NCBI GenBank assembly: GCA_035048495.1
Contig: CM068546.1
Location: 9,536,435-9,600,434, forward strand
Source of the DNA: Euptelea pleiosperma
Taxonomy: Eukaryota; Streptophyta; Magnoliopsida; Ranunculales; Eupteleaceae
Reading direction: 5' to 3'
DNA length: 64,000 nucleotides
Shown: positions 58,763-64,000 of the stretch, piece by piece
Numbering within the stretch: the first letter of the stretch is position 1
Layout: each line of letters opens with the position of its first letter
The notes under the pieces: model-generated
Told to the model about the DNA's origin: nothing
Seen by the model: the letters and a program-made list of their open reading frames with translations, nothing else
The model's database searches: none
Program-made: the position numbers and the translations under genes

Positions 58763-59034
58763 CATGGTTTAAAAAATGACCGTTATAACAAAAATAACAG
58801 CCGTTATTTTCCATTATAATGAAAATTACGACTATAATTTTATAAAAAATTAAAATAATTCAAAAAAGTTGGTTATTTCTATTATAAATTTTATTGAAAA
58901 TTTGAGTGAATTTTAGCGCCGTTTTTTCTCTCTGTTATTTTCCTGTTTTTGCCCGTGCGTTACAATCCGTTATAACGGAAAAACGGTAACACCCCCGTCT
59001 GTTATAGCGTTATAATGGACCCTTTTAAGCCTTG
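58763..59034. mobile_element. hAT-like TAACGG-family MITE, perfect 8-bp TSD
   Basis: 272 bp from CATGGTTTAAAAAATGACCG to CCCTTTTAAGCCTTG. GTTCATCA flanks both sides (58755-58762 and 59035-59042), 8 of 8. The CA...TG ends and 8-bp duplication indicate hAT-type transposition. Confidence 0.88.
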
Positions 59035-59059
59035 GTTCATCAAGCCTAGAGTAATTCGA

Positions 59060-59335
59060 CATGGGGTCACTCTACAGGCACCCACGTCATTTAACTGGGC
59101 ACCCACAATGTACCAAAATACCCCCTTCAATTTGGGCACGCATCCCACCTCTCTCTCTGCTTTAGCCCTCACGGTGCTGAACTACCGTGGGGACCATGGT
59201 ATCCACGGCTGGTCGTGGGGACCCACAATGTACCAAAATACCCCCTTCAATTTGGGCACGCATCCCACCTCTCTCTCTCTCTCTCTCTCCTTTTAGCCCT
59301 CACGGTGCTGAACTACCGTGGGGACCATGGTCATT
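59060..59335. repeat. CT-element left half with a 120-bp tandem duplication
   Basis: Starts GGGTCACTCTACAGGCACCC, like the MITE at 8305. A block from CACCCACAATGTACC to ACCGTGGGGACCATGGT occurs twice (59099-59202 and 59224-59331). The copies differ mainly in (CT)n length. No right terminus is present. Confidence 0.8.
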
Positions 59336-59346
59336 TAACCATCTAA

Positions 59347-59735
59347 GGCTGCATTTGGATTAGCTTTACTCGAGCTTACAACTGTGGGTTAAAGCACTAT
59401 ATTTGGGTAAGAAATGATAATTTTGTCATTTAAAAAAGTTATGAAATGATTAGAAGGATATTTCTGTCATTAATTTTTTATTAAAAGTTTGGTCTTTAAA
59501 ATTTGTATTGAAGGAATAAAAGGGAACTTTTAAGTATTTAAAGAGTTTCCACTTAAGTTTCAACTTGAGCACTGTTTTTACAAGAGCTCAACGCATAAGC
59601 TGTAAGCTATAAGCAATAAACCAAATTTCAATAGCTTCTATTTGACCCAAAAAAATTGGCTAAAATCTAAAAAAATTACTTTTCATAAGCTGTAAGCTGA
59701 CTTTTAACTTATTTTGAGCTGACCCAAATGCAGCC
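59347..59735. mobile_element. MITE with GGCTGCATTTGG ends, intact copy
   Basis: 389 bp; ends GGCTGCATTTGG and CCAAATGCAGCC. Inside are AAGCTGTAAGCT and GACTTTTAACTTATTTTGAG. Serves as the uninterrupted reference for the nested copy to its right. A clear target duplication was not found. Confidence 0.72.
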
Positions 59736-59992
59736 CAAGGAGAAGATGTGTATGATCTTGAAATCACGTGGTATACCTGCTATTTTTGATTTGTAGGCCC
59801 ATCTATGAATTGGCCAAACATCCATATGTCAGCGTCCTCTAAAAATTTGCCACATGGCTCATATTGTTGACAGTCATCGGGGTGGTCAGCAAAGTTTTAC
59901 TTTGGGTGCTTTCCCAATTTATAGGGTGCAAATAAAATTTCCCCTTTAAAATTTGTATTGAATGAATAAAAGGGCATTTAAAGAGTTTTACT

Positions 59993-60938
59993 TAGGGCTG
60001 CAACTCGAGCGGGTTGGGGGTCAACCCTAGCCCAACCCTATTGGGTTGGTCGGGTTGGTCAATTTCTTAAATTTTTTATTAGTTGGAAAACATTATATTT
60101 TCATAATAAGGGAAGAGTTCATTAACTCAAATGCATGATAAAAATTACTAAAGAAATGACCGAAAACAATCTTTAAAGAAGACACGATATTTTCAATATC
60201 GACCGATCACATAAAATGCCAAAATATAATTTCAAGGGCATTTTGTAATCTCACACGAGGGTTCTAGTTTGATAAGGACAAACAACCATGGGTTGCTTCA
60301 TTTGCCAAAATTTAATGTGGATGTTTGTTGATGTACTAATACATATATGTAATTTGTATCAAGGTTTAAAGGAGGCCGTTTTAACGGTTAAACGGACTGG
60401 GGGCGTTACTGTTTAAACCGTTTAAACGGATTGGAACGGTCAGGGGCAAAAATGAAAAAAAAATGGGAAAAAACGGAATTAAACGGATTTTAATGGTTTT
60501 AACGGAAAAAGTGGCACTGAAATTCAAATTTTAAAATTTGAAAATTAAAAAAAAAAACGGATTTTAACGGAATTAAACGGTTTTAACGGCCGTGTTTTTC
60601 ACAAAATTTTTCAAAATTAAACGGCTGTTTAAATGATTTTAACGGCTGTTTAAACGATTTTAACGGCCATTAAAACAAAAAAACGGCCGTTTTTTTTAAA
60701 ACCAATAAAATGGGTTTAAACAGTTTAAACGGAAACGGGCTTGGGGCGTTACCGTTTAAACGGCCGTTTTTAAAACCATGGTTTGTATGTCGGGTTCAAG
60801 TTGGGCCAAGCCTCAACCCTAACCCAACCCTATTTGATCAGGTTACCAAAAATCCGGCCCAAGCCCAACCCAAGTTCTGAAAAGGCTAACCCAAGGCAAC
60901 CCTAACGTCAGGTTGAGCCCGCCCAAGTTGCAGCCCTA
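59993..60938. mobile_element. hAT-like element (TAGGGCTGCAAC ends), itself interrupted
   Basis: Ends TAGGGCTGCAACTCGAGCGG...CCGCCCAAGTTGCAGCCCTA. Flanks GTTTTACT (59985-59992) and GCTTCACT (60939-60946) match at 6 of 8. Contains CAACCCTAACCCAACCC-type runs. Without the inner insertion it would be about 520 bp. Confidence 0.82.
60360..60780. mobile_element. hAT-like MITE (CAAGGTTTAAA ends), innermost insertion
   Basis: 421 bp from CAAGGTTTAAAGGAGGCCG to TTTTTAAAACCATG. Flanks ATTTGTAT (60352-60359) and GTTTGTAT (60781-60788), 7 of 8. Its internal motif is TTTAAACGG rather than TTATAACGG. Confidence 0.85.
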
Positions 60939-61117
60939 GCTTCACTAAGTTTCAATTTGAGCACATGCATTTTTACAAGACCTCAATGCATAAGCTACAA
61001 GTAATAAGCTGAATTTCAATAGCTTCTACTTAACCCAGAAAATTGGCTAAAACATGAAAAAATTTCCTTTCATAAGCTATAAACTGACTTTTAACTTACT
61101 TTGAGGTGACCCAAATG

Positions 61118-64000
61118 CAGCTTTTAAAATCACAGAGAGACCGTGGGATATGCGATAACTTGGTTGAAAGATATTTAGTAGTATGCAGCCTGGATACATG
61201 CCTAATCCAGTACCGATCCAATAAGAATATAGATGGTTTCGGACCCGAAATTATCTGATCAGATTTTCAGGTTGATCCAATCCATTGACAGCTATACTTG
61301 CTCCTTATCAATTCTCCTAATAATCTACTATAGTATGACTAATTCCTTCGTATACATGAACATGTTATTCGCAAAGAAAAGGTGCGTGCGGTTCTTCACT
61401 TAATAGAGCTAAAGGGCTAGGCTCACCTTTTCTAGGCCAAGCCTGTAGAGAGGAATGAGCCGGGGAAAAGTTGGGGAAGCAAAAGGAAAGAGCGGGGCTA
61501 GCAACACTCTAGCTGCTTCAGTCCACAAGTCAGTAATCTGCCAACCATTTGTACACCGCAATGATTAATCAAGAAAACTACCAATGTCTACTTAATAGGA
61601 TTCCATTAGCAGCCACCAAGATGCTTCCAAGACACAGGATCTAATCTGTAACCCATTGTAGAACTTGCAGCTACTCATGCATAGATGTCTCCCCAGAGCA
61701 TAACACTAATAGCTTCTAAGTTTAGGCAGGCAACCAAGCAAAAAAAACATCCACAAGAATTAACTCAGGCTTGTAGAAAGAGGATCTAATCTCTAACCTA
61801 CTGAGCTTGCAGTCAGTCATGTGCACAGATGATCCCCCAGACCATCTCATAGCTCTTGAGCTGGTAAAACTGTAGTACTAAATTGAAGGAAAAAACCATT
61901 GCACAATTGGGGTCGGAACGACATGCAACTTTTGCCATAGAGAATTCAGTTAAGAGTAATAGCTCTGAAAGAGTTTATAATGTTCATGGTAAGAAGCGAT
62001 CACAACCCAAACCATTAATTTCTTTCACCAGTCTTAATCATAAATTGTAGTATGATTCAAGTGCTGTCAACATATAGGCAGATCCATAGTTACCATTTAA
62101 CCTGTTTCCCTACAGAAATTTCTTTGTTTATTGCTTCCTGTCTCTTGCATCATGATAATTACAGTTATAATGTAAACAAAATGAGGCGTTTACTTCTGTT
62201 TCTCACATTGTTCCGCACATTCGTTTCTCTACCTGCCAACTATTGATTAGAACTCTTACCCTAGGAGAAATTCAACACTGAGATAATAAAAGATTACAGT
62301 TTCTCCCTACATAACACAAATGAAATACCCTTGGTGTTGTCACCTATATTTACAACAGTTATATTTACCAAGAACATGGACGAAAAAAGGCAATACAAAA
62401 CAAGTCTGCCAATCAAATAGTGTGGCAAAGCAAATTATGCTTAGTTTGACATCTAGCAAGATCCCAGGGCAATGAGCATTCAAGAAGCCCTTGTACACAG
62501 ATATAAGCCCACTGTTTAAGTATGTTAAGTACTACACATGGTAGCTCTCTACAAAGAAAACTTAGAACACAACTATGGAGCTAGTAGTATTTAAGAAACC
62601 ATAAGGGGTAAAAGGTATAGTTCATGATATCCAAAAGCAGCTCTCTTTAAATAGCAATTATGGTCACATGACTCCTCAGAATCTTCAGCAATGCCCACTC
62701 CTTTTTTCCTCTCCCACCCTGGGAGGGAGATGTAAAGGGGATTCTTTCACTTGCCATCTCTGACTAAACCTTAGTCTTAAACCATTGGTGATGCTACCTA
62801 ATGCTGGAAACTATGTGATATTGACACAACACTTTAAGGTTTTTTTTTGCCATGTCAAGACATGTATTGATACGGATACATGTGTCGACACGGACACATC
62901 CTGACATGTATAGTAGTGTCACTCTTTATTCTAATAATTTTATTAAAAATTTATTTCTAAAAGAGGATTGGTCTATTCCATCCTCCAGATTTTTTTTGAT
63001 AAGTGTAGATATTATTAAAGGCAAAGCCAAGGCAAACAAGTGGCTCAGCTTGTGAGGTCGAGGTAACCTACACAAGGCTAAACAACAAACAGAAAGGAAG
63101 CCGATGGGCCTCTAACTAACAACCATCCCTAAATCTTTTACCTTTTATATTTCTTTGAATGCTAGCTAACAATGTGTGTAGACCAGTGCCACCCCACTAA
63201 AAGAGAATAAAGAATACCTACTACCGGCTCCTTTACTAACTTCATTCTTTTTTCTCTCTATTTAAATATATTTCTGAACTTTTCGTCTTCCACCTCTCTT
63301 TCCCTCAACTTTAATGCTATTCTCCTTCACTCTCCATTTGTTGTATCTGACCAGTAGTAGCAACAATTAAAAAAAGAGGCTTAGAGAAAAATAACAAAAT
63401 AAAATGAGAAACCCCGAACCTAAGAAAACACCCCACAAGAGGTTAGAGAACAGAATGATGGTTGATTCAGCTACGAAATTGGTAGGTGATGCCTAAACGT
63501 TACCCTTCTCTTTCGCTGGTGAAGAATTGTTAGGATTGATTCATCAACAACAACGCCAGAAAATAAAGAAAGACAAAGAAGAAAGAAAGGAGATATAGAT
63601 CCACTTATCACAAAAAAAAAAAAAAAGGGAAAGATAGAAGCCCAGAAGTATATAGTTATTTTTTCTAACTCTCCCCTCTCCCTCTTTGTATCTCTGTTTC
63701 TTTTGTTTCATCTTTGTTTTTTCCATTTTTATGTTTCAATCTACTTCAGCCTTTTGTATTTGATGAGAAGAGGGTTTAGAGAAAGTAAACAAAAAAAATT
63801 AGAACCAGAGGTTTTTTTTCTCCAAAATCTGAGATTATCTTTTATGTACTCACTACCCGAGGAAAAAATTCTCCAATTCCGTAATGGGTCACTACCTTTC
63901 TTTTGTTAGAATTCTCCATGTCGATTTTCTTTTGTTCCTTATCTCAATATAACTCATAATATTTGATAGGGAGAGGGAAAAAAGGAAAAGTTAAAAGATA
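61118..64000. other. Gene-free right end
   Basis: No coding sequence can be supported. Seen: a GATC-rich repeat fragment (61190-61300), an imperfect 65-bp duplication (61637-61702 and 61781-61845), and GACACGGACACA-type repeats (62850-62920). There is a possible minus-strand LINE 3' tail near 62985-63110 (TTTTTTTTGATAAGTGTAG...TATTAAAGGC), and A/T and CT-rich tracts from 63240 on. UTR or intron of a gene beyond the window is possible. Confidence 0.4.

Larger units (their letters stand above)
59928..61117. mobile_element. Second copy of the GGCTGCATTTGG MITE, interrupted and left-truncated
   Basis: 59940-59992 (TTTAAAATTTGTATTGAATG...AAAGAGTTTTACT) and 60939-61117 (GCTTCACTAAGTTTCAATTT...CCAAATGCAGC) are the two sides. 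They are split by the hAT-like element at 59993-60938. Confidence 0.75.

Noticed and set aside
62052..62246. Possible 64-residue hydrophobic peptide gene
   Set aside because: No promoter, motif or conserved feature is visible; the length is within chance for AT-rich DNA.

Overview
The window is nuclear DNA of a flowering plant. It has spliced GT-AG genes of plant type (cytosolic serine hydroxymethyltransferase, adenosylhomocysteinase, RALF peptides) and plant-specific retrotransposon lineages (Athila-like, Ogre/Tat-like, CRM-like chromovirus). The rest is mostly small inverted-repeat DNA transposons. I cannot name the species.

Layout. 1-2.04 kb looks like the tail of a CACTA element: a possible last intron holding six 179-bp tandem repeats, then TAGCGACGG-type subterminal repeats. 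2.04-6.1 kb has a 0.63-0.70 kb direct repeat on each side of a decayed LINE, then an array of short repeats. An atypical RALF peptide gene lies at 6.87-7.09 kb, followed by a SINE with 15-bp target-site duplications and a long CT/GA hairpin MITE. 9.25-17.05 kb is an Athila-like internal region (minus strand) with a probable 5' LTR up to about 19.6 kb and no 3' LTR. 19.7-26.9 kb is the 5' half of an Ogre/Tat-like element (minus strand): LTR, tRNA-Arg-type primer site, ORF1 and gag.

The gene-bearing centre holds SHMT (minus, 4 exons, 471 aa, 27,995-31,016) and SAHH (plus, 2 exons, 485 aa, 37,737-39,377). They are transcribed divergently and separated by 6.7 kb of MITE-rich DNA. Both act in one-carbon/methyl metabolism: SHMT loads folate with one-carbon units that feed methionine synthesis, and SAHH removes the S-adenosylhomocysteine left after methylation. 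Downstream of SAHH its 3' UTR and flank are present in inverted orientation. That inverted copy starts a 2.1-kb unit, duplicated in tandem, which also carries plant-mobile-domain gene fragments.

46.45-51.77 kb is a structurally complete CRM-like retrotransposon (LTRs, 5-bp target duplication, tRNA-Met-type primer site) with a decayed pol whose frame ends inside the 3' LTR. 52.9-54.8 kb is a second decayed LINE. A canonical RALF preproprotein gene lies on the minus strand at 56.2-56.6 kb. 56.7-61.1 kb is packed with MITEs, including a three-level nest. 61.1-64 kb has no gene I can support.

I found no undescribed multi-gene system. The most informative observations are structural: the SAHH 3' inverted duplication and its tandem derivative, several MITE families that can be defined here from their own target-site duplications, and the nested insertions.
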